The translations under genes were made by a program, and so were the position numbers. A DNA stretch of 47,074 nucleotides from an uncultured Pelagibacteraceae bacterium (GTDB lineage Bacteria > Pseudomonadota > Alphaproteobacteria > Pelagibacterales > Pelagibacteraceae). The notes beneath the pieces were generated by a model, which worked only from the letters and a program-made list of their open reading frames with translations, did not search any database and was not told the origin of the DNA. This document shows positions 1-9,862 of the stretch, one piece after another. Location: the NCBI GenBank assembly GCA_902597575.1, contig CACJYF010000007.1, positions 1-47,074 of the forward strand. The letters are read 5' to 3'. Numbering within the stretch: the stretch's first letter is position 1; the number at the start of each line of letters is the position of its first letter.

Positions 1-2
1 CT

Positions 3-584
3 GACGTGAGTCAAAGACACGTTAGAGAAATACTTAGGCCATATATGTTAAAGTCAATTCCAAAAGAATTTATGGATGATTTTGATGATGATGAATTTTA
101 TGTAAATCCAACTGGAAATTTTGTAATTGGAGGTCCTGACGGTGATTGTGGATTAACTGGAAGAAAAATTATTGTAGATACATACGGGGGAGCAGCACCA
201 CATGGTGGTGGGGCATTTTCAGGAAAAGACCCAACTAAGGTTGATAGATCAGCCGCTTATGCCGCAAGGTATATTGCAAAAAATATTGTTGCTTCAAAGA
301 TTTCTGAAAAATGTTTAATTCAGTTAGCGTATGCGATTGGAGTATCAAAACCTTTGTCAATCTATGTAAATCTTTTTGATGATGATTTGGATAAAAACAA
401 GCTTGTTACAGAAAGAATTAAAGAAAATTTTGATTTGAGTCCAAGAGGGATTAGAGAGATGTTAGGATTGAATAAGGCCATTTATGAAAAAACATCCGCC
501 TACGGTCATTTTGGAAGAACCCCTGAAAGTGATGGAGCTTTTTCTTGGGAAAATACTGATAAAACTACTGTTTTTACGAAATAG
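3..584 (+). CDS. metK: S-adenosylmethionine synthetase, C-terminal part (5' end outside window)
   Basis: The enzyme makes S-adenosylmethionine from methionine and ATP in the cytoplasm. About 193 C-terminal residues are present and the reading frame is open to the left edge, so the true start lies outside. The glycine-rich stretch [19 protein letters not shown] and the preceding [20 protein letters not shown] are the conserved central and C-terminal MetK signatures. The gene ends with TAG and is followed by a strong hairpin before nusA. A GTG at position 6 is an internal codon, not the start. Identification is firm; only completeness is unknown. Confidence 0.96.
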   Translation, partial: DVSQRHVREILRPYMLKSIPKEFMDDFDDDEFYVNPTGNFVIGGPDGDCGLTGRKIIVDTYGGAAPHGGGAFSGKDPTKVDRSAAYAARYIAKNIVASKISEKCLIQLAYAIGVSKPLSIYVNLFDDDLDKNKLVTERIKENFDLSPRGIREMLGLNKAIYEKTSAYGHFGRTPESDGAFSWENTDKTTVFTK

Positions 585-590
585 TTTTTA

Positions 591-618
591 TTGAATAATT
601 AAAAAACTTTATTATATT
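591..618 (+). promoter_or_regulatory. Possible promoter for nusA between metK and the hairpin
   Basis: A TTGAAT box (591-596) and a TATATT box (613-618) are separated by 16 bases. Transcription would start near 625 and cross the hairpin at 640-666 before reaching nusA. In DNA this AT-rich such matches arise by chance, so the call rests mainly on its position downstream of the metK stop. Confidence 0.3.
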
Positions 619-639
619 TCGATTACATTCTCGATTTCT

Positions 640-666
640 AAAATGGGCTTTGGCCCATTTTTTTTT
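640..666 (+). terminator. Intrinsic terminator hairpin just upstream of nusA
   Basis: The arms AAAATGGGC (640-648) and GCCCATTTT (653-661) form a perfect 9-bp stem with a four-base loop TTTG. The last arm runs into an unbroken T tract ending at 666. This is a textbook Rho-independent terminator and one of the few GC-containing stems in the window. It may end metK transcription or act as an attenuator in the nusA leader. The T tract directly abuts the GGAGG ribosome binding site at 667-671. Confidence 0.8.
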
Positions 667-679
667 GGAGGCAACTAAA

Positions 680-2233
680 ATGTTAAATAAAAGAGCTGAT
701 AAACTAGAATTGTTAAGAATAGCAGAAGCGGTAGCTTTAGAAAAGGCTATAGACAAAGAACTTATCATCAATTCTATGGAAACTGGAATTGCTAAAGCAG
801 CTAAGTCAAAGTTCGGTCAAGATAATGAAATAAAAGTCTCTATAAATAGGGATAGTGGAGACATAGAGATTTTTAGGAAATTAATAATCTCTGAAAATCC
901 AGAAAATTCTAATACAGAAATTAGATTAAAAGATGCCATTGTCTTAAATCAACAAAATAAAAATAAAAAAGTTGGTGACGAAATTCTACAACCGCTTCCA
1001 GCATTTGATTTTGGAAGAATAGCTGCGCAAACTGCTAAACAAGTAATAAGTTTTAATGTTCGAGAAGCAGAAAGAGAAAGACAATTTGACGATTTTAAAG
1101 ATAAACAAGACTCAATTTTAAGTGGGATAGTAAAAAGACTTGAATTTGGAAATGTTATCGTTGATCTCGGAAGAACAGAAGCAATAATTCAAAAAAATGA
1201 ACTTATTCCTAGAGAAAATATAAAAGCTGGTGATAGAGTTAAAGCATATTGTTACGACGTTAGAAGAGAAAACAAGGGTCAACAAATTTTCTTATCTAGA
1301 GCTCATCCAAAATTTATGGAAAAACTTTTTGTGCAGGAAGTGCCTGAAATTTATGATGGACTTATTGAAATTAAATCATCCTCTAGAGATCCTGGAAGTA
1401 GAGCAAAGATTTGTGTTAAAGCAATAGATACTTCGCTGGATCCTGTAGGTGCTTGTGTTGGAATGAGAGGTTCAAGAGTTCAAGCAGTTGTAAATGAATT
1501 ACAAGGTGAGAAAATTGATATTGTTAATTGGTCAGAGGATCCTGCAATTTTAGTGTCTAATGCTTTATCTCCTGCTGAAGTTCAAAGAGTAAATGTTGAT
1601 GTTGAGAGGAAAAAATTGGATGTGATTTTAACCGAGGAAAATCTTAGTAAAGCCATAGGTCGTAGAGGGCAAAATGTAAGACTTGCTACAAAACTATTAA
1701 ATTATGAAATCAACATAATGACAGATCAAGAGGACTCTGAAAGAAGGCAACAGGACTTCAAAGAAAAAACAGAAAACTTTGTTAAAAATTTAGAGCTAGA
1801 CGAAACTCTTGGTCAATTACTTGTCGCAGAAGGTTTTTCAACAATTGACGATATCAAAGACAGTTCTTTAGATAATTTTAAGAATATAGAAGGGATTGAA
1901 GAAGATACTGCTAAAGCTTTGATTGAGAGAGCAAAAGAATTTTATAAAAAAGATCAAGAGGATATCTCACAAAGAATTAAAGATTTGGGAATATCAGATG
2001 AATTGATTAATTTGAAAGGCTTAACACCTGGCATGTTGTTAACTTTGGGTGAGCAAAAAATTTTAAAACTTGAGGATTTTGCTGATCTGGCATCGGATGA
2101 GTTAACCGGAGGCTTTGATGTTGTAAAAGGAGAAAAAATAAAGATTCAAGGCTATTTAGAGGACTTTGCATTATCTAAAGCTGAGGCTGATGAATTAATT
2201 ATGTCAGCTAGAAACATAGTTTATAAAGATTGA
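680..2233 (+). CDS. nusA: Transcription termination/antitermination factor NusA
   Basis: NusA binds RNA polymerase and nascent RNA and modulates pausing, termination and antitermination. The 517-residue protein has the expected order: an N-terminal RNA polymerase-binding domain, an S1 domain from about residue 143, a first KH domain (GACVGMRGSRVQAVVNEL near 256), a second KH domain (SKAIGRRGQNVRLA near 323), and two acidic helix-hairpin repeats from about 370 to the end. The ATG at 680 is chosen because GGAGG lies 8 bases upstream; an in-frame TTG at 650 sits inside the terminator hairpin and is rejected. The rimP gene that normally precedes nusA is absent, and infB follows after 10 bases. 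Confidence 0.97.
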   Translation: MLNKRADKLELLRIAEAVALEKAIDKELIINSMETGIAKAAKSKFGQDNEIKVSINRDSGDIEIFRKLIISENPENSNTEIRLKDAIVLNQQNKNKKVGDEILQPLPAFDFGRIAAQTAKQVISFNVREAERERQFDDFKDKQDSILSGIVKRLEFGNVIVDLGRTEAIIQKNELIPRENIKAGDRVKAYCYDVRRENKGQQIFLSRAHPKFMEKLFVQEVPEIYDGLIEIKSSSRDPGSRAKICVKAIDTSLDPVGACVGMRGSRVQAVVNELQGEKIDIVNWSEDPAILVSNALSPAEVQRVNVDVERKKLDVILTEENLSKAIGRRGQNVRLATKLLNYEINIMTDQEDSERRQQDFKEKTENFVKNLELDETLGQLLVAEGFSTIDDIKDSSLDNFKNIEGIEEDTAKALIERAKEFYKKDQEDISQRIKDLGISDELINLKGLTPGMLLTLGEQKILKLEDFADLASDELTGGFDVVKGEKIKIQGYLEDFALSKAEADELIMSARNIVYKD

Positions 2234-2243
2234 GAGATGAGTA

Positions 2244-4463
2244 ATGGAAAACAAAAAAACAAAATTAACAATTTCTGGTGGTCCTAAAAAGTCATTAAAA
2301 AATATTGATAGTATAAATAATCAGGGAAAAAAAACAGTCATAATTAACAGGCAGTCACCTAAATTTCCAGGAAAAGGAAAGTTTTCGAAAGGAGGTGGAT
2401 ATAAACCTTCATCAACGAACTATAAAAAAGTAGATAACTTTAAAACAAACCTCAAAGTAAATAATCCTAATTTAGGAATAAGTGATTTTGAAAAACGTAA
2501 GTTGGCAGAGCAAAGAGCAACAAAAAGATTTAAACGAGAGGATGATAAAGACAAAAAATCTAAAGCAAGTGGTTTAAAAAAAAGAGATGTAAAATTAACT
2601 GTTTCTAGGGCTTTAAGTGATGAAATAGAGACAAGAGAAAGAAGTCTGGCCTCTGTAAAAAGAGCAAGACAGAAAGAACTTAAAAATATAAATAAAGAGG
2701 ATAGTAAAGAAAATCAAAAACCCGTTAAAAGGAATATAAATATTCCAGAAGCTATAACTGTAAGAGAGTTGGCCAATAGAATGGCTGAACAGTCTAGTAA
2801 TGTAATTAAGCACTTGTTTGGAATGGGGGTTACTGTAACAATAAATCAAACATTAGCCGCTGATACTGCTGAGTATTTAGTAAAAGAATTTGGACATAAT
2901 CCTATTAGGGAAGAAAAAGCAGAAGAGATAATAAAAAAAATAAAAGACTCTCGCACTGAAAATTTAAAAAATAGAGGACCAATAATAACTGTAATGGGCC
3001 ATGTTGATCATGGAAAAACTTCTGTTTTGGATGTTCTAAGAAGTGCAAATGTTGTATCAGGTGAATTTGGTGGAATTACACAACATATTGGAGCTTATCA
3101 AATTAAAAGTGGTGATAATAATTTAACTTTTATTGATACTCCTGGGCACGCTGCTTTTACTGAAATGCGTGCAAGAGGATCAAAATTAACTGATATTGTT
3201 GTTTTAGTAGTTGCAGCAGATGATGGAGTTAAACCTCAAACAGTAGAGTCAATAAGACATGCGAAAGCTGCAAAAGTCCCTATAGTTGTGGCGATAAATA
3301 AATGTGATTTGCCAGATGCTGATCCTCAAAAAATAAAAAACCAGTTATTAGAGCATGAATTGATCGCTGAGGATTTATCAGGAGATACGTTAATGGTTGA
3401 AATTTCTGCTAAAACAAAAATGAATTTGGATAAATTGCTTGAAGCAATAACTTTACAAGCAGAAATTTTAGATTTAAAGACTGATTTTGACTCAAAAGCT
3501 ACTGGAGTAGTTCTAGAATCGAAAATTGATGTTGGAAGAGGTCCCGTCGCAAATATTATTGTAACGAGTGGCACTTTAAGAAAAGGAGACTTTTTTGTTA
3601 GTGGTATAAAATGGGGCAAAATAAGAGCTATATTAAATGATAAAGGTGAAAATGTTGTTGAAGCGATTCCTTCAACTCCTGTAGAAATCCTAGGTATAAA
3701 TGGTGCTGCTAAATCAGGGGATGATTTTATTGTTCTTGATAGCGAAAAAGAAGCAAAAACTCTTAGTGAAAATAGAACAGAGGAAAATAAAGATATTAAA
3801 AACCCATTATCTTTTGCAACACAAGAATCAGCGTTTTCAAACAAATCATCTCAGGATTTAAATTTGATTATCAAATCAGACGTTCACGGTTCCTCTGAAG
3901 CTATCAAAAGTGCAATTAATCAAATCAAACATGATGAAGTGAAACCTAAAATTATTTTAGCAGATATAGGAATGATAACAGAAACTGACGTTACTTTAGC
4001 TAAAGCATCACAAGCTGTTTTAATAGCTTTTAATGTAAAACCAAGCAAAGAGGCAAAAAAATTGGCAGAAGATGAGAATATAAAGATCTCAACATATAAT
4101 ATAATCTATGAGGTATTGGACTTTGTTAAAAAAAGTATGTCAGGACTATTGGCCCCAGATGTGCAAGAGAGTATAACTGGCACTGCTCAAATTTTAGAGA
4201 TATTCAAAGTATCTGGTGCAGGCAAAGTTGCAGGTTCCAAGGTAACAGAGGGTGAAATTCTTGCTAATTCCAGTGTAAGAATTATTAGAGATGGCACAAT
4301 TATTTATACTGGTAAAATAGCAACAATATTTAGAGAAAAAAACCAAGTAAAACAGGTAGATATTGGACAAGAGTGTGGTATCGCTCTCAAAGATTACATG
4401 GATTTTCAAAAAAATGATACAATTGAGGCTTTTAATGTTACATCTACTGAAAGGTCAATATAA
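2244..4463 (+). CDS. infB: Translation initiation factor IF-2
   Basis: IF-2 is the GTPase that places initiator tRNA on the ribosome. The 739-residue protein has a Lys-rich, probably disordered N-terminal region (about 1-165), the IF2 N-domain that starts with [10 protein letters not shown], then the GTPase domain with G1 GHVDHGKT (about 252-259), G3 DTPGH (near 298) and G4 NKCD (near 352), followed by the beta-barrel and C-terminal fMet-tRNA-binding domains. It starts 10 bases after nusA, without the ylxR gene that commonly sits between them. Its TAA overlaps the rbfA start by one base (TAATG). Confidence 0.97.
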   Translation: MENKKTKLTISGGPKKSLKNIDSINNQGKKTVIINRQSPKFPGKGKFSKGGGYKPSSTNYKKVDNFKTNLKVNNPNLGISDFEKRKLAEQRATKRFKREDDKDKKSKASGLKKRDVKLTVSRALSDEIETRERSLASVKRARQKELKNINKEDSKENQKPVKRNINIPEAITVRELANRMAEQSSNVIKHLFGMGVTVTINQTLAADTAEYLVKEFGHNPIREEKAEEIIKKIKDSRTENLKNRGPIITVMGHVDHGKTSVLDVLRSANVVSGEFGGITQHIGAYQIKSGDNNLTFIDTPGHAAFTEMRARGSKLTDIVVLVVAADDGVKPQTVESIRHAKAAKVPIVVAINKCDLPDADPQKIKNQLLEHELIAEDLSGDTLMVEISAKTKMNLDKLLEAITLQAEILDLKTDFDSKATGVVLESKIDVGRGPVANIIVTSGTLRKGDFFVSGIKWGKIRAILNDKGENVVEAIPSTPVEILGINGAAKSGDDFIVLDSEKEAKTLSENRTEENKDIKNPLSFATQESAFSNKSSQDLNLIIKSDVHGSSEAIKSAINQIKHDEVKPKIILADIGMITETDVTLAKASQAVLIAFNVKPSKEAKKLAEDENIKISTYNIIYEVLDFVKKSMSGLLAPDVQESITGTAQILEIFKVSGAGKVAGSKVTEGEILANSSVRIIRDGTIIYTGKIATIFREKNQVKQVDIGQECGIALKDYMDFQKNDTIEAFNVTSTERSI

Positions 4464-4831
4464 TGGCTGATAGAATAGGTAAACAATTTTCTCAAAGGCA
4501 ACTCAGAGTTGGAGAAATGATAAAGCAATCTTTGAGTATGATCTTTATAAGGAATGAGGCAAAAATACCTAATTTGGAAACAAATAATATAACGGTAACA
4601 GAGGTGAGGATGAGTCAGGATTTAAAAATAGCCAAAGCTTATGTTTTACCATTGGGTGGCAAAAATGCTGACAAAACAATTGAAAAATTAAAAGAATATT
4701 CTTTTTTAATAAGGAAAATTTTGTCTCAAAAAATTATTACAAAGTTTTTACCAAAAATACTTTTTCGTAAGGACGAGTCCTTTGAATATGCAGAAAAAAT
4801 TGAAAATTTAATTAAACAAACAAATAAGTAG
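4463..4831 (+). CDS. rbfA: Ribosome-binding factor A
   Basis: RbfA is a small KH-like protein that binds the 30S subunit and helps mature the 16S rRNA 5' end. The 122-residue product has the family opening (RQLRVGEMIKQSLSMIF), the central strand ITVTEVRMSQDLKIAKAYV and the late FRKDESFEYAEKIENL that corresponds to the usual F.D.S.E.A..I segment. The start overlaps the infB stop by one base, so translation is probably coupled. The next gene is rpsO; truB, which usually lies between them, is not there. Confidence 0.95.
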   Translation: MADRIGKQFSQRQLRVGEMIKQSLSMIFIRNEAKIPNLETNNITVTEVRMSQDLKIAKAYVLPLGGKNADKTIEKLKEYSFLIRKILSQKIITKFLPKILFRKDESFEYAEKIENLIKQTNK

Positions 4832-4841
4832 GAAAATAAAT

Positions 4842-5090
4842 ATGAGCAAAAAATCAGCAGAATTAGCTATTCATGAAAAGGATACAGGATCATCCGAAAT
4901 TCAAATAGCTTTATTAACAGAAAAAATTGAGAATTTATCTAAACATATTAAGCAGTTTAAAAAGGATAAACATTCCTCAGTCGGCTTACTGAAAGCGGTT
5001 AATAAGAGAAAAAAATTGTTAGATTATCTTAAAAGAAATAAGGTTGATTCTTACAAAAATGTACTGTCGAAATTGAAATTGAGAAAGTAA
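4842..5090 (+). CDS. rpsO: 30S ribosomal protein S15, short and divergent
   Basis: S15 binds the central domain of 16S rRNA. The 82-residue protein keeps DTGSSEIQIALLTEKI, the Lys-rich HIKQFKKDKHS helix and KRKKLLDYLKR, which identify it clearly. It is about seven residues shorter at the N-terminus than the usual 89. The nearly universal HSRRGLL is HSSVGLL here, SPEVQ is SSEIQ, and the late RY is SY. The start follows AGGAAAATAAAT closely. It lies between rbfA and pnp as in most proteobacteria. Confidence 0.93.
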   Translation: MSKKSAELAIHEKDTGSSEIQIALLTEKIENLSKHIKQFKKDKHSSVGLLKAVNKRKKLLDYLKRNKVDSYKNVLSKLKLRK

Positions 5091-5104
5091 AAATCAAAAT
5101 AGAT

Positions 5105-5147
5105 AGAACGGAATGAAACGAAACGAACGAAACGAAATGGAAATGAA
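5105..5147 (+). repeat. AAACG/AAATG short tandem repeat in the pnp leader
   Basis: The 57-base rpsO-pnp gap ends in a run of degenerate five-base units (AAACG changing to AAATG, with occasional four- and six-base units) that continues into the pnp start codon. The strand is almost only A and G with regularly spaced C or T. There is no terminator hairpin between the two genes. Three out-of-frame ATGs (5113, 5137, 5143) precede the true start at 5148. It may be a purine-rich translation enhancer or a regulatory RNA segment; the function is unknown. Confidence 0.6.
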
Positions 5148-7220
5148 ATGTTTAAAGTATATAAAAAGGAAATTGAAGTAGCAGGAAAAAAGATAAGTTT
5201 AGAAACAGGAAAAATAGCAAGACAAGCAGACGGTGCAATAATCGCAAAATGTGGAGAAACAGTTGTTCTAGCAACAGTGGTGGGAGCAAAAAAAGTTAAC
5301 CCAGATGTTGATTACTTTCCATTATCTGTAAATTACCAAGAAAAGTACTATGCTGCTGGAAAAATTCCAGGCGGGTATTTCAAAAGAGAGGCAAGGCCAA
5401 CTGAGAGTGAAACATTAATCTCTAGATTAATTGATAGACCAATCAGACCGTTATTTCCTGATGAATTTAAAAATGAAGTTCAGTTGTTACCAACTGTAAT
5501 TTCTTACGATAAAGAAAATGAAGCAGATATTTTGTCAATTACAGCTTCATCAGCAGCTTTGGCTATATCAGGAATGCCGTTCATGGGACCTGTTGGAGCC
5601 TCTAGGGTTGGTTATATTGATGGAAAATATGTTTTAAATCCATCGAAAACTGTGCTTGAAAAATCAAAATTAGACTTAGTTGTAGCAGGTACTAAAGATG
5701 CAGTGCTTATGGTTGAGTCTGAAGCGAGTGGTTTAACAGAGGAAGAAATGTTAAATGCAGTTAAATTTGGTCATGAAGGTTTTGTTCCTGTGATTGAAAT
5801 GATCGAAGAACTCGCGAAAGAATGTAGAAAACCTGAATGGACTGTTGAAAAAAAAGACCTGTCGGAAGTTAAGAAAAAACTTGAGGGGACTTTTACAGAA
5901 GATCTTAAAAAAGCTTTTGCAACGATAGATAAACAAGATAGATCAAATCAAATTTCAGAAATTACTGACAAAGCTAAAAAACTTTATGAGGAAGATGAAA
6001 ATTACACAGATCTTGATGTTAATTCTGAACTCAAAAAAATCGAAAAATCAATAGTTCGAACAGATATTTTAAAAAATAAAAACAGAATTGATGGTAGAGG
6101 ATTATCTGATGTAAGGCCTATATCTTGTGAAGTTGGTGTTCTACCACGAACCCATGGTTCTGCTTTGTTTACCAGAGGTGAAACACAGGCAATTGTGACA
6201 GCTACTTTAGGTACATCGGATGATGAGCAAAGAATTGAAAGTTTAGATGGATTACAAAGAGAAAGATTCATGCTTCACTACAATTTTCCACCTTTTTCAG
6301 TTGGAGAAACAGGAAGAATTGGAACTGGTAGAAGAGAAATTGGACATGGTAAATTAGCGTGGAGAGCAATACATTCTTCATTGCCATCAAAAGAAGCATT
6401 CCCCTATACTTTTAGAGTAGTTTCGGAGATTACTGAGTCTAATGGTTCATCTTCAATGGCTACTGTTTGTGGAACATCATTAGCACTAATGGATGCGGGT
6501 GTACCCATTAAAGAACCAGTTGCAGGTATAGCAATGGGTTTGATCAAAGAAGGTGATGATTTTAGTGTCTTATCAGATATCTTGGGTGATGAAGATCATT
6601 TAGGTGATATGGACTTTAAAGTTGCCGGAACTAAAGATGGAATTACTTCTCTTCAAATGGATATCAAAATTACAGGTATTACATTTGAGATAATGGAGCA
6701 GGCATTAAGCCAAGCTAAAGATGGAAGAGTTCATATCTTAGGAGAGATGAATAAAGCATTATCAGCCTCAAGAGCTGATGTTGGAAAACACACTCCAAAA
6801 ATGGAAAAAATTAATGTTGATAAAAAAGACATTGCTGCTGTGATTGGAAAAGGTGGAGCAACCATAAGAGAGATAGTTGAAAAATCAGGTGCTAAAGTTG
6901 ACGTGAATGATGAGGGTATAGTAACTGTTGCTGCTCCAGATGAAGAGTCTAGAAACATCGCTATGCAAATGATCAAAGATATCACTGCAAAAGCTGAGTT
7001 AAATAAAATTTATTCTGGAAAAGTTATGAAGATTATGGAGTTTGGTGCATTTGTTAATTTCCTAGGAAAACAAGACGGACTTGTTCATATATCAGAACTT
7101 GCAGATAAAAGAGTTGCTAAAGTAACTGATGTTGTCAAAGAAGGTGACGAAGTAAAAGTAAAAGTAATTGGTTTTGATAGAGGTAAAGTTAAACTTTCTA
7201 TGAAACAAGCTACTGAATAA
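5148..7220 (+). CDS. pnp: Polynucleotide phosphorylase
   Basis: PNPase degrades RNA 3' to 5' using phosphate and is a core part of RNA decay. The 690-residue protein has two RNase PH domains with a helical linker, a KH domain (about 554-610, with [19 protein letters not shown]) and a C-terminal S1 domain (about 619-690). The loop [20 protein letters not shown] and the motif [13 protein letters not shown], with the two catalytic Asp residues near 487 and 493, are intact. Length and architecture are normal. The leader contains an unusual short repeat instead of a terminator. Confidence 0.98.
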   Translation: MFKVYKKEIEVAGKKISLETGKIARQADGAIIAKCGETVVLATVVGAKKVNPDVDYFPLSVNYQEKYYAAGKIPGGYFKREARPTESETLISRLIDRPIRPLFPDEFKNEVQLLPTVISYDKENEADILSITASSAALAISGMPFMGPVGASRVGYIDGKYVLNPSKTVLEKSKLDLVVAGTKDAVLMVESEASGLTEEEMLNAVKFGHEGFVPVIEMIEELAKECRKPEWTVEKKDLSEVKKKLEGTFTEDLKKAFATIDKQDRSNQISEITDKAKKLYEEDENYTDLDVNSELKKIEKSIVRTDILKNKNRIDGRGLSDVRPISCEVGVLPRTHGSALFTRGETQAIVTATLGTSDDEQRIESLDGLQRERFMLHYNFPPFSVGETGRIGTGRREIGHGKLAWRAIHSSLPSKEAFPYTFRVVSEITESNGSSSMATVCGTSLALMDAGVPIKEPVAGIAMGLIKEGDDFSVLSDILGDEDHLGDMDFKVAGTKDGITSLQMDIKITGITFEIMEQALSQAKDGRVHILGEMNKALSASRADVGKHTPKMEKINVDKKDIAAVIGKGGATIREIVEKSGAKVDVNDEGIVTVAAPDEESRNIAMQMIKDITAKAELNKIYSGKVMKIMEFGAFVNFLGKQDGLVHISELADKRVAKVTDVVKEGDEVKVKVIGFDRGKVKLSMKQATE

Positions 7221-7268
7221 TATTATTTAAGATAATTAAATTTATATTTAACTAAATTTAACTAAATT

Positions 7269-8054
7269 TCAGGTGATATTTTTAGGATCTGGCATCCCAA
7301 CCTTGTTATATCCAGCATCTACGTAGTGAATTTCACCAGTAACACCATTTGCAAGATCGCTTAGAAGATATAATGCTGAATTGCCAACATCATGAATATC
7401 AACATTTCTTTTTAGGAATGAATGATCTTCATTCCATTTATATAAAAATTTTGCATCTCCAATGGCAGAAGCTGCTAAGGTTTTAATAGGGCCAGCACTT
7501 ATCGCATTAACTCTCATGCCTTTAACGCCTAAATCTCTAGCTAAGTATTTTACACTAGCCTCAAGAGCTGATTTACACACACCCATTACGTTATAATTTG
7601 GAATAGCTTTAGTAGACTCGTAAGTTAATGTAAGAAGACTTCCACCTTGTTTCATCACTTTTGATGCTTCTTTTGCTACTTCAGTAAATGAAAAACATGA
7701 AATTAACATACTTCTTAAAAAATTTTCTCTAGTTGTATTTAAATATTCGCCTGATAATTCAGATTTATCTGAAAATGCAACTGCATGAACCACAAAATCA
7801 ATTTCTCCCCATTGAGATTTGATATCCTCAAATAATTTTACTACCTCTTCTTTTTTTTCAACATCACAGCTAAAAGTTGATTTTGAATTTAATTTTTCTG
7901 CTAGAGGGACAACTCTTTTCTTAAGAGCATCACCTAAATACGTAAAAGCTAATTCAGCGCCAGCCTCTGAAAGTTTTTGAGAGATACCCCAAGCAATAGA
8001 TCTTTCATTAGCGACTCCCATGATTAATCCTTTTTTACCTTTCATCAAGCTCAT
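7269..8054 (-). CDS. fabI: Enoyl-ACP reductase (NADH)
   Basis: FabI carries out the last reduction of each fatty acid elongation cycle. The 261-residue protein is an atypical short-chain dehydrogenase with the N-terminal cofactor motif GVANERSIAWGI and the active-site segment YNVMGVCKSALEASVKYLA, where Tyr and Lys are the catalytic pair. It follows fabB with 2 bases between the fabB stop and this ATG, so it is the last gene of a fabA-fabB-fabI operon. It converges on pnp across 48 AT-rich bases that contain a 10-bp tandem duplication (TTAACTAAAT twice). Confidence 0.96.
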   Translation of the reverse strand: MSLMKGKKGLIMGVANERSIAWGISQKLSEAGAELAFTYLGDALKKRVVPLAEKLNSKSTFSCDVEKKEEVVKLFEDIKSQWGEIDFVVHAVAFSDKSELSGEYLNTTRENFLRSMLISCFSFTEVAKEASKVMKQGGSLLTLTYESTKAIPNYNVMGVCKSALEASVKYLARDLGVKGMRVNAISAGPIKTLAASAIGDAKFLYKWNEDHSFLKRNVDIHDVGNSALYLLSDLANGVTGEIHYVDAGYNKVGMPDPKNIT

Positions 8055-8056
8055 GA

Positions 8057-9268
8057 TTAAACCTTTTCAAAAATAAGTGCAGCATTGGTTCCACCAAAGC
8101 CAAAACTGTTTGACATAACCGCATTTAAAGAAACATTTTTCTCTGATTTTGCAACAATTGGAAACTTTTTAGCTTCCTCGTCCATTTCTTTGATATTAGC
8201 TGAACCTGCAATAAAATTATTTTTCATCATAATTAGACAATATATCGCCTCGTGTACCGACGCTGCTCCTAAAGGATGACCTGATAAAGATTTTGTTGAG
8301 CTAATTTTCGGAATTTGTTCACCAAAAGTTTCTTTTACAGCGTTTAGTTCTGTTATGTCTCCAACAGGAGTAGATGTTCCATGGGTATTAATGTAATCAA
8401 TTTTATTTTTTGCTGTTGCCATTGCCATCTTCATACATCTTACAGCTCCTTCGCCAGATGGAGCTACCATATCATAACCATCTGAAGTTGCTCCATATCC
8501 AGTGAGTTCAGCATATATTTTGGCACCTCTTGCTTTAGCGTGCTCATATTCTTCAAGCACCAATACTCCACCCCCACCAGCAATAACAAAACCATCTCTT
8601 GTTTTATCATAAGCTCTTGAGGCAGTTTCAGGTGTATCATTATATTTTGAGGACAAAGCAGTCATTGCATCAAACATAGCTGTCATGGCCCAATGAATTT
8701 CCTCACTTCCACCAGCAAATACAATATCTTGTTTCCCCATTTGAATTAACTCCATAGAGTTTCCTATACAATGCCCACTAGTTGCACATGCTGAGCTCAT
8801 TGTATAATTAGTCCCTTTTATTTTAAAAGGTACAGCCAAAGTTGCCGAAGCAGTGCTTGCCATTGTTCTTGGAACAATAAATGGTCCCATAAGTTTTGGA
8901 GTTTTAGCTCTAGTTTTATCTGCAGCCAAAATCACATTTTCAATTGACGGGCCACCTGAGCCCATTACTATTCCAGTTTTAAAATTGCTTACCTCTTTCT
9001 CCTCAAGCCCAGAGTCCTCGATAGCTTCTTTCATTGCAATATAATTATATGCTGAGCCTGATCCCATAAACCTTATTGTTTTTCTATCAATAAAATCCTC
9101 AAGTTTTATGTTTGGTTTACCGTGAATATGACTTTTAAGATTATGTTCTTTATATTCTGGACTGAAAGATATTCCAGACTTTGAGTTTAAAAGAGAATTG
9201 TATACCTCATCTTGGTTGTTTCCTAAACACGAAACAACTCCTAAACCTGTAATTACGACTCTTTTCAT
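8057..9268 (-). CDS. fabB: 3-oxoacyl-ACP synthase I
   Basis: FabB is the condensing enzyme that elongates unsaturated fatty acids. The 403-residue protein has the active-site Cys161 in [11 protein letters not shown], the first catalytic His in [12 protein letters not shown] and the second in [15 protein letters not shown], matching the Cys-His-His triad. Its start codon overlaps the fabA stop by one base, so it is translated with fabA. Pairing with fabA supports FabB rather than FabF function. Confidence 0.96.
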   Translation of the reverse strand: MKRVVITGLGVVSCLGNNQDEVYNSLLNSKSGISFSPEYKEHNLKSHIHGKPNIKLEDFIDRKTIRFMGSGSAYNYIAMKEAIEDSGLEEKEVSNFKTGIVMGSGGPSIENVILAADKTRAKTPKLMGPFIVPRTMASTASATLAVPFKIKGTNYTMSSACATSGHCIGNSMELIQMGKQDIVFAGGSEEIHWAMTAMFDAMTALSSKYNDTPETASRAYDKTRDGFVIAGGGGVLVLEEYEHAKARGAKIYAELTGYGATSDGYDMVAPSGEGAVRCMKMAMATAKNKIDYINTHGTSTPVGDITELNAVKETFGEQIPKISSTKSLSGHPLGAASVHEAIYCLIMMKNNFIAGSANIKEMDEEAKKFPIVAKSEKNVSLNAVMSNSFGFGGTNAALIFEKV

Positions 9269-9768
9269 TATTTAAATAATCCTACTTTTAAATTGTCTGC
9301 TGAATAAATTTTTTTACCATCAGCTAAAACCATACCATTGGCAAGACCTACTGTAGTACCTCCAGGAGACATGATTTTTTTCATATCAATTTCATATTTT
9401 ACTAATTTTATATTTTGCAAAACTTCTCCTGTAAATTTCACTGTACCTACACCTAAAGCCCTTCCTTTTCCTGGATTTCCAATCCAACCTAAAAAAAAAC
9501 CTACCAGCTGCCACATAGCATCAAGACCAAGACAGCCAGGCATAACAGGATCTTCTTTAAAGTGACAATCAAAAAACCAAAGATTTTTTTTAATATCTAA
9601 TTCAGCTTTTAAAGAACCTTTTTTAAATGCTCCTTTGTCATCATTAATTTCTGTAATTCTATCAAACATCAGCATTGGTGGAAGTGGTAATTTAGCATTA
9701 CCTGGGCCAAATAATTTTCCTTCTCCACAATTTATAAGTTCATCATAGGAGTATGAGTTTTTTTTCAT
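9268..9768 (-). CDS. fabA: 3-hydroxydecanoyl-ACP dehydratase/isomerase
   Basis: FabA dehydrates 3-hydroxyacyl-ACP and isomerises trans-2- to cis-3-decenoyl-ACP, the entry point to unsaturated fatty acids under aerobic or anaerobic conditions. The 166-residue hot-dog protein has catalytic His69 in [15 protein letters not shown] and Asp83 in [15 protein letters not shown]. It is the first gene of the fab operon and is divergent from the Irr-type regulator across about 94 bases that carry an Irr-box-like palindrome. Confidence 0.96.
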   Translation of the reverse strand: MKKNSYSYDELINCGEGKLFGPGNAKLPLPPMLMFDRITEINDDKGAFKKGSLKAELDIKKNLWFFDCHFKEDPVMPGCLGLDAMWQLVGFFLGWIGNPGKGRALGVGTVKFTGEVLQNIKLVKYEIDMKKIMSPGGTTVGLANGMVLADGKKIYSADNLKVGLFK

Positions 9769-9827
9769 AGAATTGAGTATCCTTATTTACTTGATTTTAC
9801 CATTATATAATATAAATTTAACCTCAG

Positions 9828-9844
9828 TTTAGAATAATATTAAA
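9828..9844. promoter_or_regulatory. Iron control element-like palindrome between fabA and irr
   Basis: The 17-mer TTTAGAATAATATTAAA fits the alphaproteobacterial Irr box consensus TTTAGAA-YNR-TTCTAAA except at two positions in the right half. It lies 19 bases upstream of the irr start and within the divergent irr/fabA promoter region, overlapping a weak TTAACC-16-TTAAAT promoter for irr. Autoregulation of irr, or Irr control of fabA, would follow if it is bound. The consensus is quoted from memory of the published Irr regulon work. Confidence 0.45.
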
Positions 9845-9862
9845 TAACAATACGGTTAAATA

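Noticed and set aside
3326..3844. A 172-codon minus-strand frame inside infB
   Set aside because: It is antisense to conserved IF-2 domains and rich in Ser/Phe/Ile, typical of a shadow frame in AT-rich DNA.
7250..7269. Tandem TTAACTAAAT duplication between pnp and fabI
   Set aside because: Only two copies in an AT-rich convergent gap, with no hairpin; likely slippage without function.
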